This document shows, piece after piece, positions 18,775 through 30,012 of a stretch of DNA of 64,000 bases. The first letter of the stretch is position 1; each line of letters opens with the position of its first letter. The notes beneath the pieces are model-generated. The model saw only the letters and a list, made by a program, of their open reading frames with translations, ran no database searches and had not been told where the DNA came from. Origin of the DNA: Rutidosis leptorrhynchoides (taxonomy: Eukaryota > Streptophyta > Magnoliopsida > Asterales > Asteraceae); contig NC_092334.1 in assembly GCF_046630445.1 (NCBI RefSeq), positions 103,611,501 through 103,675,500 of the forward strand, read 5' to 3'. A program made the translations under genes and the position numbers.

Positions 18775-20882
18775 TCATTCATCTTGAGGAGTATAATTCA
18801 GTACATCGTCTGTCGTTACATTTGGTTTTTTACAAAGATTTTCAAGATCAGTAAACTTCATATTTTCTATCAGTGAACCAGCAGCATCAGCTTCTATCAT
18901 GGCATTTTCATTAATCTTCGATGTAATAACAACAGGCATTGGGTTTGGCAATTCTGGCAGTTTTCTTTTCATAAAGTTGAAAAAGTTCAGTCGTTCCGCA
19001 GATTTCGTAAGACGGACAAACTCACGTATCCTGTGAGACAGAGCTTGACAATTAAAGATACGCTCTACAAGAGCAGGGATTCCAGCTATCATACGTTTTT
19101 CATTCTCCTCTTTAGCTTTAAGCTGTTCTTTCAGTGCATTATTCTGCTCAAGTATTTTTTTCATTCTCCTTCACTAGTTCATCAATTTTGCTCAAGTGTT
19201 GCTTTTCTCTGAAGGATAATTCTTTGACTTGTTCCTTATATTCAGCCCTCTGTTTGTTGCTATTATCATAAAGCCTCTTCATCGTCTCATATTCCCTCTT
19301 TAAGGATGTAGCTACTTGTTCAATCTTGGCTACTTTCTGTTTTTCAGCAGATAATTCATTATTTGTGGTAATTTCATTGCTTTGCAACTCAGATAGGCGT
19401 TGAAGGTTATTTAACCCAGAAGCAATGTTAAGAATGATACTTTGTGCCTTAACCTTATTCGCATCTGCATCAGATAAGCTGCTAAAAAATTGGGCTAATG
19501 AAGGACATACCATGGCGTTCAAAAAATTCATGAAATCCTGGTAAGAGTGTGGTGGTCCCTTTAAAAAGGAGGAAAGTGTATTTGTATCAAGATTGGGAAG
19601 CGTAATTTGTTGCTGAGAAGAACTAGTTACAGCTCCCTATTGAGCGGATGAAGGAGGGTTTTGACCAGTTCATCTTCTCTTGGCGGAGGACGGAAGAGTC
19701 ACTAATGTAGTGTCTTGGTGTGATGCACTAGCTGTTGGAGATAAAGGGAAATTGTTACTTATAAAATAATTCCAATATGCTTCACAAGATTTCAAGGGTG
19801 GCATAATGTATAAAGAAGGGTCTGGATTATAAAATCCACCAGTACTGGGCCTAAAAGAAAACGAATACAAGTTGTGGTCTGGTATTTTACTAAATTCAGT
19901 GTTATCATTCTCATTACTCGAGGCACGACGTTCCCTAGAAGCAACTCGGTTCATACCTATGTCTTCTACTTCTTCTTCTTCATCTTCCTCCTCCCTTACA
20001 GCATCTTCTTCAGGAACGGGAGTATCGTCAATAATTTTTTGAGTGGTAAAGGTAAGTTGCGAGTAAGACGACGATCGCATGGCGGTAAGCGGAGTAATTT
20101 CTGTAGAAGTTTAAAAGTCACAGTGGTTAATTGGATAAATAAAGGGAAGCATCTTTTTAAGCATAAATAGCAAAAGTAAGCACTTACTCTTTCTCCCAGC
20201 AAGAACACAGGCATAACCTTGTGTGATATCCCAATCCTGACTTACAGATGTCAACGAAAGCATGTGTTCCCCATATTTAACGGTCGTTGATCTGTTCAGC
20301 CTTAATTCTCTTAAACAACATGTTTTCCTTGTTCTTTAGTTTTGGAAAGGTAACTGATACGGTATGCAAGTATTTACGCCAAACTCGAGCAGCTGAGTAT
20401 TTATCATCAATTGCATCTTCATTTATAAAGATAAATGAAGCGTGCCAATCATGGCTGGGATGATCGAGTGCAGGTCTAAGAAAACCATGAACTTTGTTGA
20501 ATGTGAACCAACCTTTTTCGTGGGATGCTATACGCACCAAATGGCAAAATATACGAATAGATGACTCTATATTCCTTGCGTGGCAATACATTTCAAATAT
20601 AAGAATCTTTTGAATTGATGCTGGTTCGAATTGCCCAACGGCAACACCGTAGAACTTGCAAACTTCTAAAAAGAACGGCGTAAATGGCAGTCGCAGACAA
20701 AAGTTGAAAATTGAATGGCAATAAATAGCAACCTTGCCAGGAGGTGGTGAGCAGGCCCTAGCATTGAATGCAGGAATTGTTGGTTCAACACCAGCTAATC
20801 TAGGAAAACGTTGCAGTAGCTCGCCTAAATACTTCTCATTTACTCTGCTATGAATAGTTGTAACATCCTTTAAGGCTGCCAT
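18775..20882 (-). CDS. Antisense accessory gene of the Tat element (PF04195-like domain plus coiled coil)
   Basis: The gene runs against pol. Its N-terminal part (about 20,882-20,277) has GKVAIYCHSIFNFCLRLPF, PFFLEVCKFYGVAVGQFEP, GWFTFNKVHGF and HDWHASFIFI. This pattern resembles the plant domain named putative gypsy-type transposon (PF04195, from memory). A middle part (about 20,080-19,670) has a glutamate run, EEDAVREEEDEEEEVEDIG. The C-terminal part (about 19,531-18,775) is charged, rich in E/K/L/Q and looks like a long coiled coil (ALKEQLKAKEENEKR). Antisense genes at this place are known in Tat elements and are spliced, and the separate reading frames here fit that. TTAGGGTTT near 20,970 lies in a likely leader. 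The function is unknown. Confidence 0.65.
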
Positions 20883-21299
20883 TAAAGTTTTAATGAAACA
20901 GGAAGTAAAGAGGGTATTGATGATAAGAGATGAACACTGTAGAGGGAAGCTGTGAAAGTGAATGCTCGATTAGGGTTTATGATGGTTAAAAAGGGAAAAA
21001 GTTGTAACAGCTGTGTTTGGTGGAGATTTTGGGGGTTTTAATTTCAATCACACACGTGTATGGACACGATTAAAAAGCGAGTACATCGAAATGCCTTTTT
21101 ACAGCTAGAGGCGCGTGGGGTATTGTAGCCATGCAAAAAGCAATCATCACAATGTCAGTAAATTTCGCCTATCATTTAATGCCTGTAATGTGCTTCCCGA
21201 TGCAAAAAGGGAAACGTAAAGGCTTGTTTCGGAAGAGTTATCAAAAGTTTAACAACTTAATCATTTTTTAAACGCTTAAGTCATTAAACTGGGGGGACT

Positions 21300-21850
21300 T
21301 AATGGTGTATCCTATTGTATACACTCATAATAGGCATAATGATCGCATAAAATTACCATCAGAAGCACTGAGAATAACGGTTTTATGAGACTGTCCGTCC
21401 AGCGTTCTCCGCTGTACAGGCTGATCCGTTATGCGTAAGCCCTGGCCGGAGAACACCACTTTCAGCGTAAATTTCGGAACACAAGTAACAGAACGTATCA
21501 TCATCTGACACGTGTTCCCGAACAATCTGGTGGATCTGACACTATAAATAGACCCCTTGGGTCGTCATTTTACAGAGTTCAGACATTCTGTCAAATTTGA
21601 GAGCCGAGACTTCCTCTCTCTCTCTCTAACACTTTCTCTCACTAGAAGTCATCCGGCTAGCACTTTACGCTCTACGGACGACAGATTGATTAAGCCACCC
21701 CACAAGTTTCTATACTTGTGAACCGGGTCTGCAGGGATTATTTTCCAAGAGCAAACATCAATCGGCAACACTCGCCCACTTAAAGCTAGATTACTTCTAG
21801 TATCGTGTTGACATACTAAGCCTTACCTCATGAGGAAATAGGTGTTAACA
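21300..21850 (+). repeat. Tat 3' LTR
   Basis: 551 bp, matching 14,618-15,170. It shows a TATA box, CTATAAATAG, near 21,541-21,550, where the 5' LTR reads CTGTAAATAG. It ends TGTTAACA and is followed by the target duplication GACAC. Confidence 0.85.
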
Positions 21851-21855
21851 GACAC

Positions 21856-23104
21856 GAACATAACCTAAAGTAGTCACAAGGCTCTAAAGGCGAGCCGAGC
21901 AATACAAATAATTACAAAAAATTAACCCATTCTCTGAAAGAGATAGGGGTTATAAATAGTTTACTTCTTACCTTTTACAAACTCACCACAACCTTTTTAC
22001 TTTTTAAAAAATAACCACAGATCCCACAAACGTTGCTTTAAAGGCGAGCCGAGCAATACAAATATTACAACAAATTGAAACCAAACAACAACAAAGCCAT
22101 CTACAGGGAACAAACCTAACTTTTGTAGATGAGTTACCATACTTGTGATGTTCAATAATCCATCTTCTAGGCATATTTTTGATATTAGCTTGGTTCGTGA
22201 AGTTCTCATGCTAAAATGCATGTGATGTACCAAACATTTGTAAATGTATTGTACATTGTACAGTAATATAATAATTTGTTTTTCTACAATAAAATATAAA
22301 ATAATATAATATATAATATATAATATATAATAAAAACATAATAATAAGGCCAAAATGTAATAAAATAAAATAATGAGAACTTTGTTGGAAAGGAAGGTAC
22401 ATGGAAAGTATCTGAAACCCAATTAAAGTTTAATGCTCCACATGGATATGCTGTCTCTTCAGCATATTTCCTACTTCAAACTAGTTTTTGTTTTCCCTCC
22501 TAGAGTTTTCACTACTCGAACCTTTAATTAGTATTATTAATTATTAATTATTATTAATTATTATTTATTATATATTATAAATATATCTTTACAATGTTTT
22601 ATTGTTCATGTCATTATTTTAATGGCAAAAGGGTAGCAATAAATAAATATCCGACTTTTCATTAAACGTGAAAGTGATTTATGTAAACAATTTTCCCGAT
22701 CACATATTCAAAATTGTAAACAGAATGAGTAATTGTGTTCAAATATACATGATCTAATCTGATTATCTTTTGTAGCTAGCTACTTCAAAATGTGTTGTTC
22801 TTGAAATTTGAACATAATACAGAATACATTATTTTGAAATATCGGTCGAACAACTACTATCGATACTAAAGTCCCAGTGAAAATTGGTAAAATTTTAAAG
22901 GGTCATATTTGAGAAGTTTAGATTTTCAATCATTTTGCTATGCACATTCCCTTCATCCCTTGACCCAACCGTTATATGTTCTAATTTCTTTTTAACTCCA
23001 CATAATTTTCTTTATTTTCTGAACTTTATGAATAAAGACTATTCAAAAGTTATTATGCCAAAGTGTATCATAACAACCTTTAACCAAACTTAAAATGAAC
23101 TTTA
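21856..23104. other. AT-rich spacer with a local duplication
   Basis: AAAGGCGAGCCGAGCAATACAA occurs at about 21,896-21,916 and again at about 22,042-22,063, about 146 bases apart in similar surroundings, so a short diverged tandem duplication is present. 22,285-22,335 and 22,525-22,590 are AT-only low-complexity runs. No gene was recognised. Confidence 0.45.
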
Positions 23105-23118
23105 CTAATCTACTCATT

Positions 23119-23202
23119 TTTTTTTTACAGCGATTGAGATCACCCCTGACATCCCCTAAAAGAGGCAGACCACCAACCGCTGGACCACATCACAACTTCT
23201 TG
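23119..23202 (-). mobile_element. Short SINE remnant with target duplication
   Basis: On the minus strand GTGGTCCAGCGGTTGGTG is a good polymerase III A box, followed at tRNA spacing by a weak B box (GGGTGATCTCAATC) and then a poly(A) (T run at 23,119-23,127). The flanks CTAATCTACTCATT (23,105-23,118) and CTAATCTATTCATT (23,203-23,216) are an imperfect 14-bp duplication. Only the tRNA-like head is left. Confidence 0.55.
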
Positions 23203-23216
23203 CTAATCTATTCATT

Positions 23217-24841
23217 AACTTTTTATTAACAAGTTTCACAATTTTAATCGATCAATTAGCAATACTTTACAATTTTTCATAAAGTTCTTTTAGGTATCTG
23301 AAATCATCACATTGTATATCTTTCTTACCAACACATACAAACATGAACCATTCACAAGATGATTTCGCCTAACCCAATGATATCATCAAAAGAGCTATCA
23401 GGTTTAAACTTCACTAATATTTTTTTCTCCAGGAACTAAAAAAAATGTCATCAGAAACAGCCACTAGATAATCCAGTAAAACATGGACATATGACTATCT
23501 GTGTGAAAATGCCCTCTTCCAATTCGAACATGAAAAATCTCTTCAAATTAATTGTTCCAAATACAAAAACAAGCGATGTTTATTTACTACTCCATTATAA
23601 GGTTGAAAATATGATTGAATTTTGTTATATCCAACTTGATCATCAATATTGTTTGATACGAGTATATTTTTAAAGATTGGGGCTTGAATAGCCTCAAGAG
23701 GCACGAGTGCATCTTAAATCTTGATCTCGAATAAAAGAATAAAGGTCACTAAGTGTACTTCTAGGAATGTGGTTTTAACAAATATATAATCGAAACATCA
23801 CCGTATACATCTCCCTCTCTCTTTATTCCATTTCCTTTCAAACACAATCTAACACCTAAATCATTTTTTCGTACATTTCTTGATATATTCCGTATTCATT
23901 ATCAACACCAAATCTACCTTTTGTCTCAATTTCATTCAATATATCAAACCTGTCCCTGTCCCTTTACATTGCACATAATATAATACTCCGTACTCGGTAA
24001 CAAGTTACTTCCCATCACTCAGCATATGTCTATGTACACACATTAAAATAATATAAAATTAAAGTGGTACAAACCAATATATACTTTTGTTAACATATTA
24101 TATTATATATAGAGTAAAGATAAAAAGTAATGTTTAAATAAAATTAGTGAGACCTTCATAAATTGTTGTAAGCAATAATGGTATGTTTACCGAGTATGGG
24201 AAAGGCACAGTGGTTGGCCTTATCAAGTGAGCTAAGGGCACAGTTGTATACACTGGGCTTATATTTACACATGTTTATTTGAGTCTCACATGTTACAGGA
24301 ATCTCTACAGTTTTAGCCAAAGGATCAAACACGAGTTCAACATATGAGCCACTCAATATTTTATTTTCCATTTATTTAATTATAGCCGTCTCAAAGACTT
24401 GACAATCTTTGGTGTCAATCCAAGTTTAAATCATCGTTTGAAGGTTTCAATCCTCACGAGTTGCAACTTTAGTAACTAACCAGTGAATTAGTAAGGTGCA
24501 TGAGTGGTTTTGGTTTGTTATGGATGATTGGCTCTTTGATTCCGCAACAACTTTCACCTGACATGCCTTTCGAGTTATGTTTTCAATGACTGTTGGACCT
24601 ATTAATTGAGGCAATAACAAACGTCGATTTATAAGTGGTGGCTTGACTGTCGATTAGAACTTAAATTAAATTTCATGCAAGCTTTAAATCTCATGAAAAT
24701 TTGATTGTACCATTTCCATGGCGTCTCATCTTTATTTTTTATTTTTATTATTCTTATTTTTGTTTATTTATTTTTATTTCTTTTACTTTTTTTTTGCCGA
24801 AGGTCCTCACGGAATCAATCTCTCTACTCTACTAGGAATGA
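23217..24841. other. AT-rich spacer
   Basis: No gene was recognised. Short reading frames here have no recognisable motif. The T-rich stretch 24,735-24,795 is low complexity. Confidence 0.4.
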
Positions 24842-24850
24842 CTTTCTCTT

Positions 24851-25096
24851 GATATTTTTTTTAATAGTAATATTTGTTTGACATTTTACAAAAATGATTT
24901 TTTCAAATCAAAAATTACAAAAATAGGGAAAACGACATTCCAAATGCCGGTTTGGTGCAAAAAAAAAAAAAATTACAAAAAATGTCATGTAGACAAACCG
25001 GCATTTGAAATGCCGTTTTCTCTATTTTTGTAATTTTTGATTTGAAAAAACCATTTTTGTAAAATACCATACAAATATCACTATTAAAAAAAATTC
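24851..25096. mobile_element. Long-armed fold-back MITE, Mutator type
   Basis: Two inverted arms of about 100 bases (24,851-24,954 and about 24,993-25,096) match closely. Both outer ends read GA(T)ATTTTTTTTAATAGT and both inner ends carry the AAATGCCGGTTTG word. A 9-bp direct repeat CTTTCTCTT flanks them (24,842-24,850 and 25,097-25,105), the duplication length of the Mutator superfamily. The loop is about 38 bases and holds a poly(A) run. There is no coding capacity. A transcript across it would form a near-perfect hairpin of about 100 bp. Confidence 0.75.
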
Positions 25097-25105
25097 CTTT
25101 CTCTT

Positions 25106-26506
25106 CCTGTGAGTAGAGAATTTTTTCTCGACTCGTGGTTGGACAAACGAAATCTCTTCTATTCTAAGGTAGAAAAGGGATTGTCTACATCTCACCTCCT
25201 CATATCTCGCATGTGCGAGATTGGGTAGTAGTGTTGTATATTATTGGGGAAGCCTGTGTGCACCGATCATTAACAACATTTTACGATTTATATAGTTAAC
25301 TATAGTTTCATGTTTCGTTGCGACTGCTTGGACAACAATGAGTCACAGGTTCAAATCCATGTCACAGACATTAACATAAGGTTCAAACTTGAAAACTTAA
25401 TGAATATGAACTTAAGAGTTAAGACCTCTTGATGATATAAAAATTCATTATTATTCAAATACTACGTACATTTGAAACATATTGTTCTCAAACAAAAATA
25501 CGTAGTTTAAGAAATATTATTATTACAATGTAGTTTATAGACAATAGATTTGAAAATTTTCAAGAATAGTGGACAATGCTTGAGACGGATGGAGTGGAAT
25601 AGAATAATTAAATTCTTGATTGATTTTATAAACTTTGCGGTGAAAAATGATTCAGCTGAATTCACTTTTGAGTTAATCTATTTTTATCATGAAGAAAGCA
25701 ATGACTACTAAGATATAGTACAAGTCAATTCAGCAGAATATAAATGTAACCGAACAGGTCAAGACCAAACAAAATCACTATCATATAATACTGTTCAGAA
25801 ACAGTTGAAACCAAATGCAATAATATCACAACACAGTTAAGTTTTTTTAACTTTTACATACAGAACAAGACCTTAGCAAAAGCATTCAAATATGGAATTG
25901 TGAATTCAGATTTTTATAGTTTTTAATAAAAACAAAAACATAAAGGGTTCACTCCAGTTTGGCAGGATAATGTAAATCATTGAGTTGTATATATCACAAT
26001 GAATTTTGGATGTAATGAACTGTAGGCTACTCCAGCAAATTGAATTATTGTAGAGATGCAAAAATGATAATGTTAAATAATATCAAGAGGATTGAAGCAA
26101 TAGTAGGCTTGTGACTCATTCAAGCAGATGGTGTTGCATTTGACTGTTCAACTTTTCGATAATTTTTGAAATGTGAGAATGATCTTTATAATGTATAGCT
26201 TGTCTAAAGTCCCTAAAAATAAGATACAAAAGCACATACCAATCACGATGTCATTGCTGTATAACGTACACAATCAGCTTATAACCAAGTGAACACAAGT
26301 ACACAACTATTAAAGTGTAAAACCAACCCAAGATCGCCAAATACTTAGGGTCCTGATATACTTACAAAAGATCTCAGGTTCAAACCTCTAGCAAAATATC
26401 TTGTGAAACCGTCACGAAACAGCCCACGTAGACCACGTAAATTTGAGTAAAAATACTACTCTTCCCCAAATTGCATGAATGTGATTTATCCGTTAACGTG
26501 AACCAA
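25106..26506. other. AT-rich spacer
   Basis: No gene was recognised. CAGGTTCAAATCCATG at about 25,346-25,361 resembles a polymerase III B box, but no convincing A box, tail or flanking duplication was found. Confidence 0.4.
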
Positions 26507-26508
26507 CT

Positions 26509-26702
26509 AAGGGGTTGTTTCTTTATTAAGTCTTGTTTCCATTTGCCTCTTAAAGGGAATGGGTGTCTGATCCCATGTCTCATAGAAACGGACAAATTTT
26601 CAGATTAAGTGACAAATTAAGTGATAAAGAAACGACACTTTTACTTATTGAATTAAGAGTTATACAGAAACAGACCATTCAGTGGAAAGTAAACAGACCC
26701 TA
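26509..26702. mobile_element. Possible hAT-like MITE remnant
   Basis: The left end AAGGGGTTGTTTC and the right end AAACAGACCCTTAAA-like (complement TTAGGGTCTGTTT) are imperfect inverted repeats of the type seen in plant hAT MITEs, about 190 bases apart. An 8-bp target duplication could not be matched. Confidence 0.35.
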
Positions 26703-26709
26703 AAATAAT

Positions 26710-28024
26710 CATTTCCCTCTATTTCTAAACAACGGTACGTATCATGACGTTAGGTTTGAGGATTTAGAATGGTTGCCATCGACGGCATTGTGAGTAAGGA
26801 GAATTTGGATATCGTAGGGAGTTAAAGAATTATGGGAGTGTCGGAATGGGACTAAACAAAATCAATACCATTCCAAGAACGTCGTTTGATTCGTATGGTA
26901 TTCATAGACCAGAGGTTTGCAAGTACCTAAAGGTCAATGCTGGTTTTAGTCAAGAATGATCCAAGGAAAAGGTCTATTTATTAAGTGTACTTTGCACTAT
27001 TCTATACAAGAACCAAGGGAAAAAAAACAGTGATATGAAAAGTGATTCCTGAAGATAAGTAAATAACTCAGATCATACCAGTAAGCTCCTGGTCACTTTG
27101 GTATCCATTAGTTAGCAGTTGTTTTGTAGAACATGGGGGTGGAAATCTGAGTCATATGGATCAGGATAGAATTTGTAAATATATTCAACACAGCACTCAT
27201 TAATCATAATTCATATAAGATATTTTTTTATAAAGGATAAATAAAGGAAGTTCAGAAACCATTTTGACCCTGGTAAGTGGTACCAGAACAATAATGCCAC
27301 AAGTTACAAGCTGCTGCTCACTAATAAAATACATAATTCGTGCGATTAAGCTCCAAAACTTTGCAAAAATGTTGCCCTCACAAGCACTAAACAGCTTCCA
27401 GATGTTCATTGCAATAGAAATATTTGGCAACTGTTTATGCAAAAGTAACAAGTAGTAAATAATAACCAGATGACTATTTAACTTTTGTGATTTCTTATGC
27501 AAAGGTATTTAGTCTAGAATGATACTTGTATGAATACTAACATCGTTCATGGTTTAAATTTGAAGGTGTAATTTAACTCTAAACACCAATATATATTTAA
27601 AAAGTTAACCCTATGACATCTGTGAGCTTGGTTCCTTCCTAATAAGCTAACATCATACAGTGCTAAAGAGGAGGGTGTAAATTTTTTTTTACAGAAGTTA
27701 AAGCATAGAATTATACGTAGCCCTCTGGCTTACATAAAAAAAGATGAGTTTTTTACAGAACTGGTATTTTTAGAGCACATATATTTGATATTTCCACCAA
27801 TTTATGTGTGACAGTGAGGGGAGCCAAATTGAAGGTTCAATTCGCAGCAACAAAGATATCAATGTTATTTTCCTACCCAAAAATCAGGTGAATTCTATTT
27901 CAGCTCATGTGACAAGAGTAGGAAATCAAATATTCAAAAGCGATGCCAATCACTTAGTAAAGTAAATAGTGTATCAACATGATAAGGTATGGGACTAACT
28001 TCAAATCTGTTGTACAAGGCGCCA
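26710..28024. other. AT-rich spacer, 3' flank of the SNAPIN-like gene
   Basis: No gene was recognised. The right end (about 27,600-28,024) may include the 3' untranslated region of the minus-strand gene that ends at 28,025. Confidence 0.4.
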
Positions 28025-28803
28025 TTAATGTTGTTCAGGACTTGTATCTGCTACTTCATCTGCCAAACGTTAAGAACGTGAACCGGTTAAAATGACAATT
28101 AATGATGTTAAGCAAATGCAAGAAGATACATATGCAAATCAATGACAAAACGAACGATTATATAATGCATTTTATACATACCTTTAGGCAAGCCAGCAGA
28201 GACCAATCTGTCTATATTATCAACACGCCGTTGTATCGACTTCAGTATTAAATTTAACGACGATACTCGTTTTCTAACACCAGATATTTTAGCAGCATGC
28301 TGCGTTATAAAAGGTGATGGTGCATCTGCTAGAAGTTGATCCAACTCTGCATTATATCAGTCGCAAAATATAATTAAATAATCTCAGACGACCCTATGGT
28401 GCCTTTTCAGTACAAAAATCATGCGAATTTAAACTTTATTAGCTATCTATACGACTATACATACATATATTGATGATAATGATGATGATGTAACCCTAAT
28501 TTCAGAAATGTATGAAGAAGTATAAAATCGGTTACCGCCGGTGAGACGATCAATGGCTGTAGATAACTGATCTTGACTTTTAGAGGTCTGTTGACTTTGA
28601 CTATCGAAATCCCTAATTATAGTAGATATGGTATACGATAAACCCTTGGCTAACGAAGATGACGTGGAACAGCTACTATCGGTTTTACCGTTATCGCCGT
28701 CGGTTGCAGTGGCGATCGATTCCTCCGGTAGCTCATTGGCAGTCACAGAAGTAATCTCCGGTTTATCTTCGCCGGAATTGGAGTGTAGCTCTTCGCCGGA
28801 CAT
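28025..28803 (-). CDS. SNAPIN-like BLOC-1 subunit, 3 exons, 155 aa
   Basis: Exons lie at 28,803-28,536, 28,346-28,182 and 28,059-28,025. All introns are GT-AG, and the phases (1 and 1) join to one frame ending PKDEVADTSPEQH. The first 60 residues are polar and low in order. The core, KSQDQLSTAIDRLTGELDQL then KISGVRKRVSSLNLILKSIQ and RRVDNIDRLV, is a coiled coil. It aligns with the SNAPIN core as I remember it (QVELREQIDNLATEL, ARRRVVLVNNILQNAQERL). Snapin is a subunit of BLOC-1, which acts in endosome-to-vacuole/lysosome sorting and binds SNARE proteins. In plants BLOC-1 is reported on endosomes. The length is close to the animal protein (about 136 aa). The start is the first ATG after the promoter, with the GC-richer coding sequence typical of first exons. 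The gene next upstream is the PPR gene, also minus. Confidence 0.8.
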
Positions 28804-28975
28804 TGTTTTTGGGTGGTGAGATGTATTTTCAGGCTGAAGTATAACCAGAAATTAAGCTGTGGTCAAATAGATTTGGGCTTCAGCCCTAGTAAAATAATAA
28901 GGCCCAATTACCAAATATAAACTTAAAACTGGAGTAATAAATTATTTAAATTTAAATTTTGTATTTATTAGATTA

Positions 28976-29399
28976 GATTATGGATAATATGGAAGGTGTT
29001 AATAAAGGTAGTGATGCTACTTCAAGTATCCCGCCATCCGATCCGGATCCAACTAAGATGCAAAAGAAGACGACGAAGGGAAGAAAGAAAAGGTTGGTTC
29101 AAGGCGCGGAAATGGAGGCCTTTGGTGTCTTTACCAAAGATGTTTGACGTGGTGTTTTAGTTAGATGGCTTTTAATCTTCCGTCGTGACGGCTTGATTGA
29201 ATTTCATCGGCCATTATGTTGTTACCTCTTCAGTTTTTTCTAGGAATTTTTTGCATTGTTTTTGTTTGATGTGAGCTTAGTTTGGTTGTTCGTTTTGTAA
29301 GTAAGCTCGGCAGTTCGAATTGTTAGTTTTAGGTGTTTTCATCTTTGTGATGAATCTTCTTTGGTTACCAATGATATTACGTTTTTCGCTGAAAAAAAA
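28976..29399 (+). mobile_element. Retroposed insert (5'-truncated LINE or processed copy), 424 bp
   Basis: A 10-bp direct repeat TATTAGATTA (28,966-28,975 and 29,400-29,409) flanks a segment that ends in an A8 tail, so it arose by target-primed reverse transcription. It begins almost at an ATG (28,980) that opens a 55-codon frame to 29,147, with a lysine-rich middle (KMQKKTTKGRKKRL). The rest looks like a 3' untranslated region, T-rich and ending TTTTTCGCTG before the tail. No LINE protein domain is visible, so a truncated LINE and a processed transcript cannot be told apart. Confidence 0.6.
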
Positions 29400-29409
29400 T
29401 ATTAGATTA

Positions 29410-30012
29410 TTAGAGATGATCCCTTTGACGTATTTATTATTTTCATTTGCTATGCTTTCTTTTCCAATAAAAAATTTGTTTTCCTTTCGTTTACAATTCT
29501 TTTATTAAAAAGTCAATATTAACCGTTACATACAATATATTAATGTACGTTAACGACAACTCTAAAATCCGTCATTGGAAAATCCCTAAAACGATTTTAT
29601 TGAGCAAGAAGAATCAACCTTCTAAAGATGTAAAAAATCTCAGTTCAAAAACAAGGAAATGTTGCAAAAAATTCTAATGACTGTGTTGCATCTTCCAACA
29701 GATAATTGAACATTTGAAATTACATTATCTAAATACTTTAGCATATTGGATAGAATATACAATAAAGATGATGCCTTTTTCAACAAGACCTAAAACAGGT
29801 TATATCAGAAGTTATAAGGCATGAACAACAGCATAAAGCAACAACCTAAAGAACAAAATCTCAATCTACAACCTCAAACTGCATCTTCCGACCTGCAAAT
29901 GCGATTACAAATTGCAGAAGCAACCAATGTTGCAATGATTTCTTGATAACAACACTATTGATTCGTCCTGTTCAACTTGCCAACGACAACTTTATAACTT
30001 CATTGTAACTAT
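29410..30012. other. Spacer and 3' flank of the PPR gene
   Basis: AT-rich with no reading frame of note. The part nearest 30,012 is the likely 3' untranslated region of the minus-strand PPR gene. Confidence 0.45.

Larger units (their letters stand above)
14618..21850 (+). mobile_element. Ty3/Gypsy Tat-lineage retrotransposon, broken
   Basis: LTRs lie at 14,618-15,170 and 21,300-21,850, flanked by GACAC at 14,613-14,617 and 21,851-21,855. A primer site starting TGGCGCC follows the left LTR, and the purine tract GGGGGGACT precedes the right one. Parts in order: protease, end of RT, RNase H, a second RNase H, integrase, then a long antisense gene region (18,775-20,882). The second RNase H and the antisense gene behind integrase are marks of the Tat group. 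Gag was not recognised and the element is clearly shorter than whole relatives. It has at least two or three breaks. The LTRs differ by roughly ten substitutions over 550 bp by eye, suggesting under about one million years. Confidence 0.88.

Noticed and set aside
24156-24371. 71-codon minus-strand frame in spacer
   Set aside because: No motif, no splice context and no neighbouring coding signal. Probably chance.
25290-25450. Possible SINE (B box AGGTTCAAATCC)
   Set aside because: No A box at the right distance, no tail and no flanking duplication were found.
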